Below, one piece after another: positions 12,732-20,762 of a stretch of 33,823 bases of DNA. The stretch comes from a virus: IMG/VR virus record IMGVR_UViG_3300032516_000096, positions 1 to 33,823 of that record. One strand, given 5' to 3'. The position numbers and the translations under genes are program-made. The notes beneath the pieces are model-generated. The model saw only the letters and a list, made by a program, of their open reading frames with translations. It did not search any database and was not told where the DNA came from. Position 1 is the first letter of the stretch. Every line of letters starts with the position of its first letter.

Positions 12732-14615
12732 CTAGTCCGCTTCTTTACGAGACATCATGTACTGGTACGTGCTCGGACTGGTCACAGGATTGACGTTATG
12801 GGTGGACCAAGTATCTCTGCGCATAGTCAGACCGAACACTACCCCCGCCAGGGCGTCAGCGATGTCCTTGCTACCGTGTGCCGTGTGATCTATCTTACCG
12901 CGCTTGAAATCACGCTCCAAGGTCAACAACTCTCTCTTTAACTTCGTATGCACCGGCATCGGCACACGCCCATCGTATAGCGCTGCCTTAGTGATCTGGT
13001 ACGGCACCATGGTCGTGTCCATACTCTGGTACCCGGTAGTAAACCCCTCGGTCCTCAAGATCTGCATGGTGTCCGCACTCTGGAAACTGTCCAATGTCAC
13101 CCAAGTTATGGGCAATCCCAACTTTCTTAGGGTGTACAAGATCATCCGGATTTTCGCAAACTCTATCTCACCCGAAGGTGGGGGCCGGATCTCCAACGCG
13201 CAATCAATTGCAATGATCGGCAAGGTCTCGGTCGTCTCCGAGAGCTTCACGGTCTTGAACCCCGGGCAATGTCCGATGACCAACCCCGCACTGTCGCCAG
13301 TCAATGCCAGATCCAGGTGTGCAAATCTCTTAAACCTGGGGTTCGTAATCCTTCTAGGGTACAGAATAGGCTTTTGATCTACGAAGTTAACTACTTCCTT
13401 GTCTATAACCGAGAGCCTCTTCCCAAAATTCTGAGTCACACGTTCGGTGTCGGCCATGAACGGGTGAATAGCCAAGGTCGAGCGACCGGCGATATCCCGC
13501 AAGGCCTTGATGATGTCGTCCTTGAATTCTTGTGCGAACTCCACCGGGACCTCATCCAACAGGTTCAAATCGGTAAACGGCACTTGTTCACCAGAGGCCA
13601 GCACCCGGGGCTTACGATTTTCGTCCCCAAGGAACACCTTGAATTTGTCCCCGGAGTAGCTATTGGGCTTGATGTCCCACACACGCTTGTTGTATACGAA
13701 GATCCGGGGGTTTGTTAGGGCCTCTTTCTCTTTCACGTCCGTGAACTGTCCGGGGGTCTTTTTCGAACTCACCAAGCACAAGAGACCCGGCATTACCCCG
13801 GCCCTCATAAATCGGGTCTTGCGGCGTCTGGCAATCGTGTTGTACAACTCGATGGCCTGATCGTACGTACCACCGTCAGAGGCCTGCCTACTGCTCTTAA
13901 CAACGGCCATGAAGTTCACTTCGTCGATAATCCCGCCGATCACGTTCTGCCCAATGGAGGCCGTCTCCGAGCCACTCACGGGCTCTACCTCTACTCTGTT
14001 CGGGAATATCAACTTGCTAGTCAGATCCTCTTTGTGTGGAAAATTGCGCTGAAAATAGGGACTCCCATTTATCATGCTCCTAAAGCGGTCATAGTCCACG
14101 CCCTTAGCCAGTTTCTCCTTGATGTTCTGGAAAACTATCTTAATTTCTGAGCTACTGTCCAGCCCGTAAAGATCATGGGGGTTTCTCAGGCACGACAGCA
14201 TGTACAACTGGTACGCTTGGCTGTAGAGGGCGATGGTAGTTTTTCCGCTACCAATACCCCCAGTAAGAACTGCCTCGTCATATTTTCCCGAGTTCAACTC
14301 CTCCAGGTCCAACATAACCTGAGGGTATATTTCGTGTCCCTTGTTCAGGTAGCTCTTACTCTGGATAAACTCACGAATAGGGACGAACCTACGGTGGTAC
14401 ATCTCCAGATGCTTGAGGGCCGTCTGTGGGCTCCCATTGTGGACCGATATGAGGTCTTGAATGACTTTCGCGTAGAACTCTAACCTAGCCTCTTCATCGG
14501 CTATGTCCTTACCTATGACCCACAGATGATCTGCATATTCAGGACCTACATAGGACTTAAAAATGCCTAGTATCTTCTGCTGGTTATCGAGATAGTCTTT
14601 CGCCGCTAAAACCAA
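12732..14615 (-). CDS. terL: Terminase large subunit
   Basis: The 627-residue protein is the packaging ATPase-nuclease. Walker A is GGIGSGKTT at residues 119-127 and Walker B ends in GGIIDEVNF with Asp231/Glu232. The nuclease domain has HLDLALTGDSAG (433-444, Asp435 and Asp441), VTLDSFQS (Asp509) and KDIADALAG (583-591, Asp584/Asp587), an RNase-H-like set. The start is TTG 14615, behind a strong SD (AAAGGAG, 7 nt), overlapping TerS by 32 bp. One palindromic 12-mer lies inside. It acts with TerS to cut and pump DNA into the prohead. Confidence 0.95.
   Translation of the reverse strand: MVLAAKDYLDNQQKILGIFKSYVGPEYADHLWVIGKDIADEEARLEFYAKVIQDLISVHNGSPQTALKHLEMYHRRFVPIREFIQSKSYLNKGHEIYPQVMLDLEELNSGKYDEAVLTGGIGSGKTTIALYSQAYQLYMLSCLRNPHDLYGLDSSSEIKIVFQNIKEKLAKGVDYDRFRSMINGSPYFQRNFPHKEDLTSKLIFPNRVEVEPVSGSETASIGQNVIGGIIDEVNFMAVVKSSRQASDGGTYDQAIELYNTIARRRKTRFMRAGVMPGLLCLVSSKKTPGQFTDVKEKEALTNPRIFVYNKRVWDIKPNSYSGDKFKVFLGDENRKPRVLASGEQVPFTDLNLLDEVPVEFAQEFKDDIIKALRDIAGRSTLAIHPFMADTERVTQNFGKRLSVIDKEVVNFVDQKPILYPRRITNPRFKRFAHLDLALTGDSAGLVIGHCPGFKTVKLSETTETLPIIAIDCALEIRPPPSGEIEFAKIRMILYTLRKLGLPITWVTLDSFQSADTMQILRTEGFTTGYQSMDTTMVPYQITKAALYDGRVPMPVHTKLKRELLTLERDFKRGKIDHTAHGSKDIADALAGVVFGLTMRRDTWSTHNVNPVTSPSTYQYMMSRKEAD
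13200..13211. repeat. Palindromic 12-mer, copy 5
   Basis: GCAATCAATTGC inside terL, encoding AIDC on the minus strand, a different frame from several other copies. Confidence 0.75.
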
Positions 14616-15201
14616 CTCCGCGCTCCTTTGCGATTTGATCTATCACGGCCATGGCCTGTTGGATGGCTGAGAGTTTTGACACGTCCGGATCTGTGGCTGG
14701 AATGGCGTAAGTCACGCTCTCTATCAACCCGAGGGCTCTACGTTCTTCTTGCAGACCCAGACGAAGCAACTCCATAGCCTCCCTCACAGTGAGAGTATCC
14801 GGCTGTATAGCCTGGATTTTTAGGATGGCCTTGTTCATGGCCAGCCTAGCAAATCTGGCCTGTCTCATACGGATCTCTACTTCACTAACGACCTGAAGCT
14901 CCTGACTTGCAGACGCAGATTCCTTCTGCCGTCGCATCAGTATGTCGTGCAGGACCACGTTCCATTTGTGCTTCGAGGCCTTGTTTCGAATGTACCCGTA
15001 GGTCACTCCAAAATGCTTGGACACGTCCTCAAGCGTGTACGGCCTATCCCGCTCATACAGATTCTCTTTCAGGTAGTGCTGCATATACTTATCGTATGTG
15101 GACTCCCCCAATTCTCCAGAATCTGGGCTAACCATTACCTCTGTAGAAAGAGACCCTAGATTCTCCTCTGGAGCCTTGGTCTTTATGATAGTGACCGCCA
15201 T
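14584..15201 (-). CDS. terS: Terminase small subunit
   Basis: The 205-residue protein lies directly before the large subunit and overlaps it. It has a helix-turn-helix (YTLEDVSKHFGVTYGYIRNK, about residues 55-74) and then long helices (VEIRMRQARFARLAMNKAIL) for oligomerisation, the usual layout of TerS. It should bind the phage packaging site and recruit TerL. ATG 15201 has an AGAAGG SD (7 nt). The identification rests on position, HTH and domain layout, since TerS sequences vary greatly. Confidence 0.8.
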   Translation of the reverse strand: MAVTIIKTKAPEENLGSLSTEVMVSPDSGELGESTYDKYMQHYLKENLYERDRPYTLEDVSKHFGVTYGYIRNKASKHKWNVVLHDILMRRQKESASASQELQVVSEVEIRMRQARFARLAMNKAILKIQAIQPDTLTVREAMELLRLGLQEERRALGLIESVTYAIPATDPDVSKLSAIQQAMAVIDQIAKERGVGFSGERLSR

Positions 15202-15203
15202 GT

Positions 15204-15971
15204 TCAGGCCTTCTCAGTGGTCCCTTGCAATTGATTGCAATGGGTGACCACTATGTCTGCCATCTTCGCCAGGATAGTCGGAACACTCGTAATGTTGAAC
15301 GTGTACGAGGCCTTGTCCACAGACGCCATAAGCGTTTCATACTCGTCTTGAGTGGCCAGAAACACTTCGTCCACCTGAACATTTTTCAAGAGGTCCAGAG
15401 CCTCTTTCAATAGCTTGTGCTGCAAGGGCAAGAACACCACCGTCAAAGTCTTTGCCTGGAACTCCACCTCAAGGTCCTTGGTGGTCAGCACCAGGGGTAC
15501 TTTAGGTAAGAAACTTTCCATCTGGATAAAAGCCTCTATCCTGGCCTCACTGTCCTTGATGTCGTTGAAGATCTTACTCACAAGGTCCGCATCATCCAGA
15601 CCCTGCAAACTGTTGTGGCTCAGTTGCTTAGAATGCAATCTGTCCCTGGAAATCCCCTGTACATCCACCAACACCCAGACCTCTGACATACCGGCCTTCC
15701 TAGCGGCCCGTAGTCGGTGATGTCCTGAAATAATCTCCAGCCGATCATCAATCAGAGCGCAAAGCGGCAGGCTCTCAAGCCTGCTCTCCCGCCTTATGTT
15801 CTCTGACAACTGATTGAAGGCATCCTGGGTCATAACCCGGGCATTCAACATCTGCTCCTTTGGCAGAGCTATCGGAACCCTCCAAAGCTCCAACCCATTG
15901 CCCAGAACAAACCGTTCCAAAGGCTCTACCTTCAGAACCTGTTTTTCATTGGTCTTTGGCGAGCCAGCCAT
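15204..15971 (-). CDS. ParB-like nuclease-fold protein
   Basis: The 255-residue protein has the ParB/Spo0J N-terminal signature: a TQDAFNQLSENIRRE segment, then LEIISGHHRLRAARKAG (about residues 79-94) and VWVLVD. ATG 15971 is behind AAAGGA (8 nt) and preferred to ATG 15980, which has no spacing. ParB-like domains in phages occur with DNA modification genes and packaging genes; here it lies between a methyltransferase-GNAT fusion and TerS. It could bind or modify DNA with its neighbours. The C-terminal half is not recognised. Confidence 0.8.
   Translation of the reverse strand: MAGSPKTNEKQVLKVEPLERFVLGNGLELWRVPIALPKEQMLNARVMTQDAFNQLSENIRRESRLESLPLCALIDDRLEIISGHHRLRAARKAGMSEVWVLVDVQGISRDRLHSKQLSHNSLQGLDDADLVSKIFNDIKDSEARIEAFIQMESFLPKVPLVLTTKDLEVEFQAKTLTVVFLPLQHKLLKEALDLLKNVQVDEVFLATQDEYETLMASVDKASYTFNITSVPTILAKMADIVVTHCNQLQGTTEKA
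15227..15238. repeat. Palindromic 12-mer, copy 6
   Basis: GCAATTGATTGC near the end of the ParB-like gene, encoding CNQLQ on the minus strand (opposite orientation). Confidence 0.75.
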
Positions 15972-17340
15972 GAAGCACATCCTTTGTCGATTCAGGTTTC
16001 AGGGAAGCCCGGTACACGAGCTTGAACATCCCGTTTGGCATGTTCTCTCTTTTCAACAGTTTCATCAGACCCCTAACCTTCATGATCGAGGGACTGGAGC
16101 TTAAAAACGTGGTCTGATAGTACTCAAGGACCGTACACGAACTGGTGTCTTTCTGATGGGTGGTAGATAGCTGCTCAGCTATTTCTCGCGTACACAGCAG
16201 ATGCGTCATCAGACGCCCCAATTTATACTTACTTTGTGGGAGAGTGATAGAGAACACATCCATGAACACCGGCTGTCGCTTTATGCGCCACGCTGAGTAG
16301 TGCAGACCCGTGACCCCAGCCACTCTACCATCTACGCACAAAAGCGCAAAAGCCTCAGCCCCGGGCATCCCCAGGCCCTTTATGAACAGGTCATAGTAGT
16401 ACATGGCCATGTTCTTGGCCACTGAAATAAACCGTACGTCCGAGTCCTCGGTGATGACCTGATCGTCATACACCGGGTAAACATGGGCTGGATTGCTGGT
16501 AATGGTCCTGCGGATGTACATCGGCTTATCGACAGCTTGGCTACTTAGCAGGTACCGATAAGAATAATCGGCTTTCTGCTCGACCATCAGCAAATGCCAC
16601 CCTGTATTTCCTAGTTTATTTAGAACTTTTTCCTCGACAAAGGCCAAGCTATGCAGGGGCTTTGATGGCAAAGCATTGAAGTAGTCCTTCACAGCCGTGG
16701 GGACCAACTCAGCAATCGCTGGAATTTTCCAACTGTAGATTCCATCGGCCTTGAACATCTTCGTATAACCCCCCGCATACCACGGTGGACTGAAAATCAT
16801 GCACGTACTGGGATCGTCCTCAAATTCTTTCGTATGCTCCAACATGTCCCGGATCCCATAGGTGAGGCCACTACATTTGATCTGGAACTTTGTCAGACCC
16901 TCTCGGTACTGCACGAACAGTCTCTGGATGTCCGCTTCAAATTGCAACCTCTGCCAACGAAGAAACTCATTCTTGGGGAACAACTGAGCCCATTTGATAG
17001 ACAGCAGAATAACCGCAGCCTGATCCAACTCAGTGTCCACCGGCAACTGTGCAATCAATTGCACAAGCGGGGGATCAACCGCAACAAACCCCAGAGCTTG
17101 AACGTGCTTGGTAGGATCCAACAGGTAGCCTAGAACGCTGCTGAACAACGTTATGTCAGAGGCTACTATCTGCTCGGGCTTGACCCCGGAATCGACCAGG
17201 GTCTCTACGTCCGAAAATTGACCGGCACCCGGACTGAAATACCTGGCAGACGGGTGGGTCACTATCAGTGTATGCAGGGCCTTCCGGTGTGGGCTTGTGG
17301 TTATGCCCTTAAACAACGGATCCGGAAAAAACAACGGCAT
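15946..17340 (-). CDS. Predicted antirestriction adenine methyltransferase fused to a GNAT-like domain
   Basis: The 464-residue protein has two parts. Residues 30-190 look like a D12/alpha-type N6-adenine methyltransferase: RYFSPGAGQFSD (33-44) as the SAM-binding FxGxG-type loop, IVASDITLFSSVLGY as the following strand, and MIFSPPWYAGG (181-191), an SPPW version of the catalytic DPPY. Residues 330-460 look GNAT-like: VDGRVAGVTGLHYS, VFMDVFSIT and SKYKLGRLM in the acetyl-CoA loop place. Phage members of this family are annotated as putative antirestriction adenine methyltransferases. The GNAT part could add an acyl group, as Mom does in phage Mu, but this is inference. The SD is weak (GGA). 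Confidence 0.65.
   Translation of the reverse strand: MPLFFPDPLFKGITTSPHRKALHTLIVTHPSARYFSPGAGQFSDVETLVDSGVKPEQIVASDITLFSSVLGYLLDPTKHVQALGFVAVDPPLVQLIAQLPVDTELDQAAVILLSIKWAQLFPKNEFLRWQRLQFEADIQRLFVQYREGLTKFQIKCSGLTYGIRDMLEHTKEFEDDPSTCMIFSPPWYAGGYTKMFKADGIYSWKIPAIAELVPTAVKDYFNALPSKPLHSLAFVEEKVLNKLGNTGWHLLMVEQKADYSYRYLLSSQAVDKPMYIRRTITSNPAHVYPVYDDQVITEDSDVRFISVAKNMAMYYYDLFIKGLGMPGAEAFALLCVDGRVAGVTGLHYSAWRIKRQPVFMDVFSITLPQSKYKLGRLMTHLLCTREIAEQLSTTHQKDTSSCTVLEYYQTTFLSSSPSIMKVRGLMKLLKRENMPNGMFKLVYRASLKPESTKDVLHGWLAKDQ
17051..17062. repeat. Palindromic 12-mer, copy 7
   Basis: GCAATCAATTGC inside the methyltransferase gene, encoding VQLIAQ on the minus strand; GTG..CAC flanks extend the palindrome to 16 bases. 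Confidence 0.75.
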
Positions 17341-17495
17341 AGAATTCCATGATGGAGCGGGAGTCGCTGAATCAAACAGCCCCTCAGAGGCGGAAACCCC
17401 TGCGTATCCCTTGATACTTACCCCGCGTAGGCCTCTGTAATTACCCTGTAATAGAGGGGCCAGAGGATAGCATGGAACTTCTACCCTGTGTCAAC
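17341..17495 (-). promoter_or_regulatory. 155-bp leader with weak promoter and repeats before the methyltransferase gene
   Basis: TTGACA at 17489-17494, just after the DUF488 stop, begins this stretch; a -10 is unclear (TATCCT at 17464-17469 with 19-bp spacing, or GCTATC with 17). Downstream lie two ATTACAG direct repeats 11 bp apart (17435-17441 and 17446-17452) framed by CCTCT...AGAGG. The long leader is unusual here, where most leaders are under 40 nt, and suggests regulation by a bound protein or RNA structure. No gene is evident within it. Confidence 0.5.
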
Positions 17496-18008
17496 TCATT
17501 TGTATTTTCCACCGAATTCATGCCAACCCCAGTCATCCTGGACCTTTCCAAGCAGATCCTGGTGGGACAACAGAGACCCGTCTGGCAGCACATGATTGAT
17601 TTGAAGGGGTTGATGTAGGGCCAACCACTGACTGAGCTTATACGCCCTATGACAGCCTCTGGGGGTGGGTTCTGCACATGCAAGTGCTAGGTTGTTTATC
17701 TGAGCCAGATCATGAACCTTTTTAATCTTCTCAACAAAGTTCGGGTCTTGGACTGTCAGGTGATTCATGCCGCCCAGGAACTTCCCTCCGTACAGGTACG
17801 AGATTCCTGCTTCCTCCAGGGACTCACATAATCTGGCTCGATTATGATGGGGATTGGCTTTGGAACTTGGATAAGACCGTACGTCCACGTACAGGGTGAT
17901 CCCATGAACTCTAAGTCTATCGATCAACTGCTGGGATGTATCTTTTCCATGCCCGATGGTCCATAAACCAACAGAAGGTTTCTCACTCTTCTTGATTTTT
18001 ATTGGCAT
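17496..18008 (-). CDS. DUF488-family protein
   Basis: The 170-residue protein has the DUF488 signatures: LWTIGHGKDT near the N-terminus, LYVDVRSYPSSKANPHHN, YLYGGKFLGG, and later LACAEPTPRGCHR. The conserved Arg, Cys and His residues suggest an enzyme, but the reaction is unknown. It has its own promoter and no SD; the -10 box is 5 nt before the ATG, so the mRNA is likely leaderless. Its position directly before the methyltransferase-GNAT gene suggests a common DNA modification or defence context. Confidence 0.85.
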   Translation of the reverse strand: MPIKIKKSEKPSVGLWTIGHGKDTSQQLIDRLRVHGITLYVDVRSYPSSKANPHHNRARLCESLEEAGISYLYGGKFLGGMNHLTVQDPNFVEKIKKVHDLAQINNLALACAEPTPRGCHRAYKLSQWLALHQPLQINHVLPDGSLLSHQDLLGKVQDDWGWHEFGGKYK

Positions 18009-18013
18009 TCAGT

Positions 18014-18042
18014 AATGTAACACCTGTTGATCTATTTGTCAA
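18014..18042 (-). promoter_or_regulatory. Promoter giving a probable leaderless DUF488 mRNA
   Basis: TTGACA at 18037-18042 and TACATT at 18014-18019, 17 bp apart. The DUF488 ATG begins 6 nt from the end of the -10 box and no SD exists, so the transcript should start at the ATG. Confidence 0.75.
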
Positions 18043-18110
18043 GGGTTTTTTGTAATCTTCTTGCTCTGGATGTAATCTCATTGGTCATGGCCATCCAGCC
18101 TACTATTGAT

Positions 18111-18386
18111 CTACCCCTGGGCGTCCAACATATCCGCCAGATCCAAGGCCCAAGGGGGTACATCCAGAGGATCCCAGGTGTTCAGCGCCCGACTTAGAAC
18201 CTGCCGTAGCTCTGCTAGTCTGACCGGGCCATTCACATGCAGGTCCAAGTATGAACTTTCTCGGTCGAACGACCGGCGTATCTCCACGTCCTGGTGCCCG
18301 TGCGCCCGCAACACCCTCACTTTGTGATCCTCGGGGGTGTCACTGGTACTAATTGCCGGAGTAACGTACTTGATTTCAACGGCCAT
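18111..18386 (-). CDS. Hypothetical protein, 91 aa
   Basis: The protein starts MAVEIKYVTPAISTSDTPED and has a basic His-rich strand (VLRAHGHQDVEIRRSF), then helices (LAELRQVLSRALNTW). It is the last gene of its operon, 2 bp after the Ser-rich protein, and its SD is poor. No family is recognised. Confidence 0.65.
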   Translation of the reverse strand: MAVEIKYVTPAISTSDTPEDHKVRVLRAHGHQDVEIRRSFDRESSYLDLHVNGPVRLAELRQVLSRALNTWDPLDVPPWALDLADMLDAQG

Positions 18387-18388
18387 GG

Positions 18389-19015
18389 TCAGTCGCTGCT
18401 GCTTGAACTACCGCTATCGCTGGAACTTGATCCGCTGTCACTGCTGTAGCTGCTGCCACTGTCATAGGTTGATGGTGCAGACTCTGGCGGGGGCGCCGCT
18501 GGGGGTGCTGGGGGTTCATCAAAACTTGCACTTGCCCCACCCCCACCGAAGTCCCCGCCCAGGCCGCTTTGGATCGGTGGCGGTGGTGCTGGCTCTGACG
18601 TTGATACCGGCTCTAGGGTCGGGCTGCTGCTGCCCTCGAACGCGGTCCAGGCCGGAACTGAAAACAGGTCTTCAGAAACCGGAGTCAGCTTGGCACCCCT
18701 GTAGATAAACCTGTCTGGGCCTTCCGCAGGGCCTTGCATGAAAATCATGCTGGCTTCATCGGACCACTCGACCAACAACTGCCGTTCATCGTGGTGCAAG
18801 ATCCAGTCGTCCCTCGTGCGCCACTGCCCAAGAGGATTGATAGTCAGAAAATTCCACTGGTAGACGCCACCAGCGGCATTAAACGCCCCACGTAGTACAA
18901 GGCTTCTCTCTGGAAGCCTCAAGACCACGAACTCCGCAATCTTGCTGATTTTCGCCTCGCCCACAGCCTGCAAGGCTTTTATGGCCCCTGTGCCAGTGGT
19001 CTGATAGGTGTTCAT
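18389..19015 (-). CDS. Protein with Ser/Asp-rich disordered tail
   Basis: ATG 19015 (SD GGGGGT, 5 nt) overlaps the upstream stop as ATGA and is preferred to ATG 19027. Residues 1-120 form a globular alpha/beta part with FVVLRLPERSLVLRG, YQWNFLTINPLG and HHDERQLLVEW. The rest is disordered: a Pro/Gly/Ala stretch, then a terminal tail of almost only Ser, Asp and Gly. Such low-complexity ends are unusual for a small phage protein. Function unknown; the tail may mediate binding or solubility. Confidence 0.65.
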   Translation of the reverse strand: MNTYQTTGTGAIKALQAVGEAKISKIAEFVVLRLPERSLVLRGAFNAAGGVYQWNFLTINPLGQWRTRDDWILHHDERQLLVEWSDEASMIFMQGPAEGPDRFIYRGAKLTPVSEDLFSVPAWTAFEGSSSPTLEPVSTSEPAPPPPIQSGLGGDFGGGGASASFDEPPAPPAAPPPESAPSTYDSGSSYSSDSGSSSSDSGSSSSSD

Positions 19016-19281
19016 CTTGACCCCCATACATGCGTCTGTTCGTAGTCAATACGCTCGGGCTCGCCCTCTATCGGGGAATTGGCCAGCATTGCCGCTGCGT
19101 CCAGTACTTCTATTCCCTGTGCCCACCACAGGCACCCTTCTTGGCATGCCACCCAGGCTTGCAGGCGCGACACCGAATTACGTTCCACCCCATCGATCCA
19201 CTCCTGGACGTACTCCTGAGGGGGACGGGCGCCGGTCATCATCGACACCGCCTCCACGAACCTCTCGGTCCAGGTAATCAT
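19012..19281 (-). CDS. Hypothetical protein, 89 aa
   Basis: This helical, Trp-rich protein (TWTERFVEAVSMM, EWIDGVERN, CLWWAQG) starts at ATG 19281, overlapping the upstream stop. It carries two close cysteines (CQEGC) in the middle. It is part of a chain of five overlapping genes. No family is recognised. Confidence 0.65.
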   Translation of the reverse strand: MITWTERFVEAVSMMTGARPPQEYVQEWIDGVERNSVSRLQAWVACQEGCLWWAQGIEVLDAAAMLANSPIEGEPERIDYEQTHVWGSR

Positions 19282-19583
19282 CTTGAGCTTTCTGGTGGGT
19301 GCAGGGTGTTCAGGGCCTCTGTGAACTCCTTGCGGTTCAGGCGCTCGCCCACTTCGCGCAGGTACGTCAAGGCCTCTTGAGCTTTGCCTTCATGGGCGGT
19401 CATAGGTTGCCTGATCGGCAGCACATAGAACAACGCCAGTTCCAATCTGGTGAACCCCTGACTTTCCAAGGCCGTCCACACTCCGCGCTCGGTCTCCGAA
19501 CTGCTGTCCGGTACTGGCTTGCCAGCTTTGACGGCCACAAATTGATGGTTGGACGGGGCTTTCGGGCACAGAATACTAATCAT
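19278..19583 (-). CDS. Hypothetical protein, 101 aa
   Basis: ATG 19583 has an SD (CCGGAG, 8 nt) and overlaps the upstream stop (TGATG); GTG 19592 is an alternative. The protein begins MISILCPKAPSNHQFVAV, has strands around FYVLPIRQP, and ends in helices (EALTYLREVGERLNRKEF). It is not recognised. Confidence 0.65.
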   Translation of the reverse strand: MISILCPKAPSNHQFVAVKAGKPVPDSSSETERGVWTALESQGFTRLELALFYVLPIRQPMTAHEGKAQEALTYLREVGERLNRKEFTEALNTLHPPESSR

Positions 19584-20083
19584 CAGGTCCACTCCGGTTT
19601 GTACAACAGTACCTCACGTTCGCTGATGATCGCCTTCTCCAACCTCAGGCCCTCGGCGTTCTCCAGCCTTGTTCGACGGGTTTCTAGGTCAAACCCTTTG
19701 ACCGTCCAGATGTTCTTGTTCATGATCCCCACCAATTTCAAGATCCGAGGATGGTACTTCCGTTTCCCAAAATCCTGGAGGGCGTCCAAGATCGTGTACG
19801 TGTCTGGAAATTCAGGCAGGGCCGGTAGTTTGTGGCTCTTGGACTCATTGATGGCCTTGGCAAAAGCCGCTGCCGGGGCCTGCATGTCCTCCACCAGGGT
19901 GTTCACTATCTGAGCCTGACTCGGGGCCGAGGCCAGAATTTCGGCCATGGTCACAGTCTGATCCTCTGGGGCCATCTGTTTCCCAAAGAACGAACCCTCT
20001 GGACCATCAACCGGATTGAAAACTTTCAAATCCTGGGCGATCTGCGCTAAGACCGCAGGCCGTCTGATAATGGTGATCGTCAT
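19583..20083 (-). CDS. Hypothetical protein, 166 aa
   Basis: The protein starts MTITIIRRPAVLAQ and is helical with several short motifs (QIVNTLVEDMQAPAAAFAKA, KKYHPR-like KRKYHPRILKLVG). ATG 20083 overlaps the upstream stop; its own SD is weak, so translation coupling is likely. No family is recognised and there is no catalytic signature. Confidence 0.65.
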   Translation of the reverse strand: MTITIIRRPAVLAQIAQDLKVFNPVDGPEGSFFGKQMAPEDQTVTMAEILASAPSQAQIVNTLVEDMQAPAAAFAKAINESKSHKLPALPEFPDTYTILDALQDFGKRKYHPRILKLVGIMNKNIWTVKGFDLETRRTRLENAEGLRLEKAIISEREVLLYKPEWT

Positions 20084-20478
20084 GAGGTAGAAGCCCAGCT
20101 CAACATACTCATACCAATTCGCCTCAAGAACATCGTGTGGCGAACCCCAGTAGGAACCCAGACTTTAACAACATGGCCCTCGTTGAAATTCATAGCCGCC
20201 ATGTACTTGCCCTTGAGAGGCTCCCACCGATCATCGGGATGGCACAAGCTGGTACTGAACTTCATAACGTTCTTGCGATGTATCGTGTACGCCACGACCA
20301 GACCATGCTGGGTCGAACTTCTGGGAAACATCATGAACGACAGGCTATGGATCTTAACCAGGGAGTTGACCGTATCCAAGGCCACGGCCCGATCCTGACG
20401 TTGATGCTCTACCCTCTCAGCAGCCTCAAGGGCCTTGGGATGTTGCAAGGGGAACTTGTCCATGTCATTGTTTGGCAT
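20080..20478 (-). CDS. Hypothetical protein, 132 aa
   Basis: ATG 20478 (SD AGGGGAA) overlaps the stop of the gene upstream (TAATG); a frame to 20592 is not used. The protein has basic strands (VVAYTIHRKNVMKFSTSL), a WEPLKGKYMAAMNF segment and a HVVKVWVPTG strand near the end. It may be a small beta-rich domain. Not recognised. Confidence 0.65.
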   Translation of the reverse strand: MPNNDMDKFPLQHPKALEAAERVEHQRQDRAVALDTVNSLVKIHSLSFMMFPRSSTQHGLVVAYTIHRKNVMKFSTSLCHPDDRWEPLKGKYMAAMNFNEGHVVKVWVPTGVRHTMFLRRIGMSMLSWASTS

Positions 20479-20762
20479 TACTTCCCCTCGGCCTTGGCAA
20501 TGGCGGCGCGGACCTGCTCCCATGCCGTCGTAACTCTGTTCACAGTTGGCGGGTAATATGGGTTCATACATAGTATGTCGCGGATGGTGCACAGTTCTTC
20601 TAGCGCAGCCAGCAAGTCCGGTGCAGCCACAATGAGATTTGCTTTAGCTATCTGCGCCCCACCGTCTTCGTTGGCGGGAATCTCTGCCACGCATAAGCTA
20701 CCAGCATCGATCCACATCAATGCGCCTTTGCGATGCAGCACCCAGGGTGAGCTATTGGTCAT
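20478..20762 (-). CDS. Small phage protein of the APDLLAALE type
   Basis: The 94-residue protein contains ANLIVAAPDLLAALEEL and a C-terminal VRAAIAKAEGK, a pattern seen in many small phage and prophage proteins. The N-terminus holds short strands (WVLHRKGALMWID). ATG 20762 has a TAGGAG SD (6 nt) and overlaps the upstream stop. The family has no known function. Confidence 0.7.
   Translation of the reverse strand: MTNSSPWVLHRKGALMWIDAGSLCVAEIPANEDGGAQIAKANLIVAAPDLLAALEELCTIRDILCMNPYYPPTVNRVTTAWEQVRAAIAKAEGK

Noticed and set aside
18032-18094. 20-codon ORF (MAMTNEITSRARRLQKTLDK) between the 91-aa gene and the DUF488 promoter
   Set aside because: It lies upstream of the DUF488 promoter on the minus strand and runs through its -35 box; only a weak TAGG SD. 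Kept out for lack of support.
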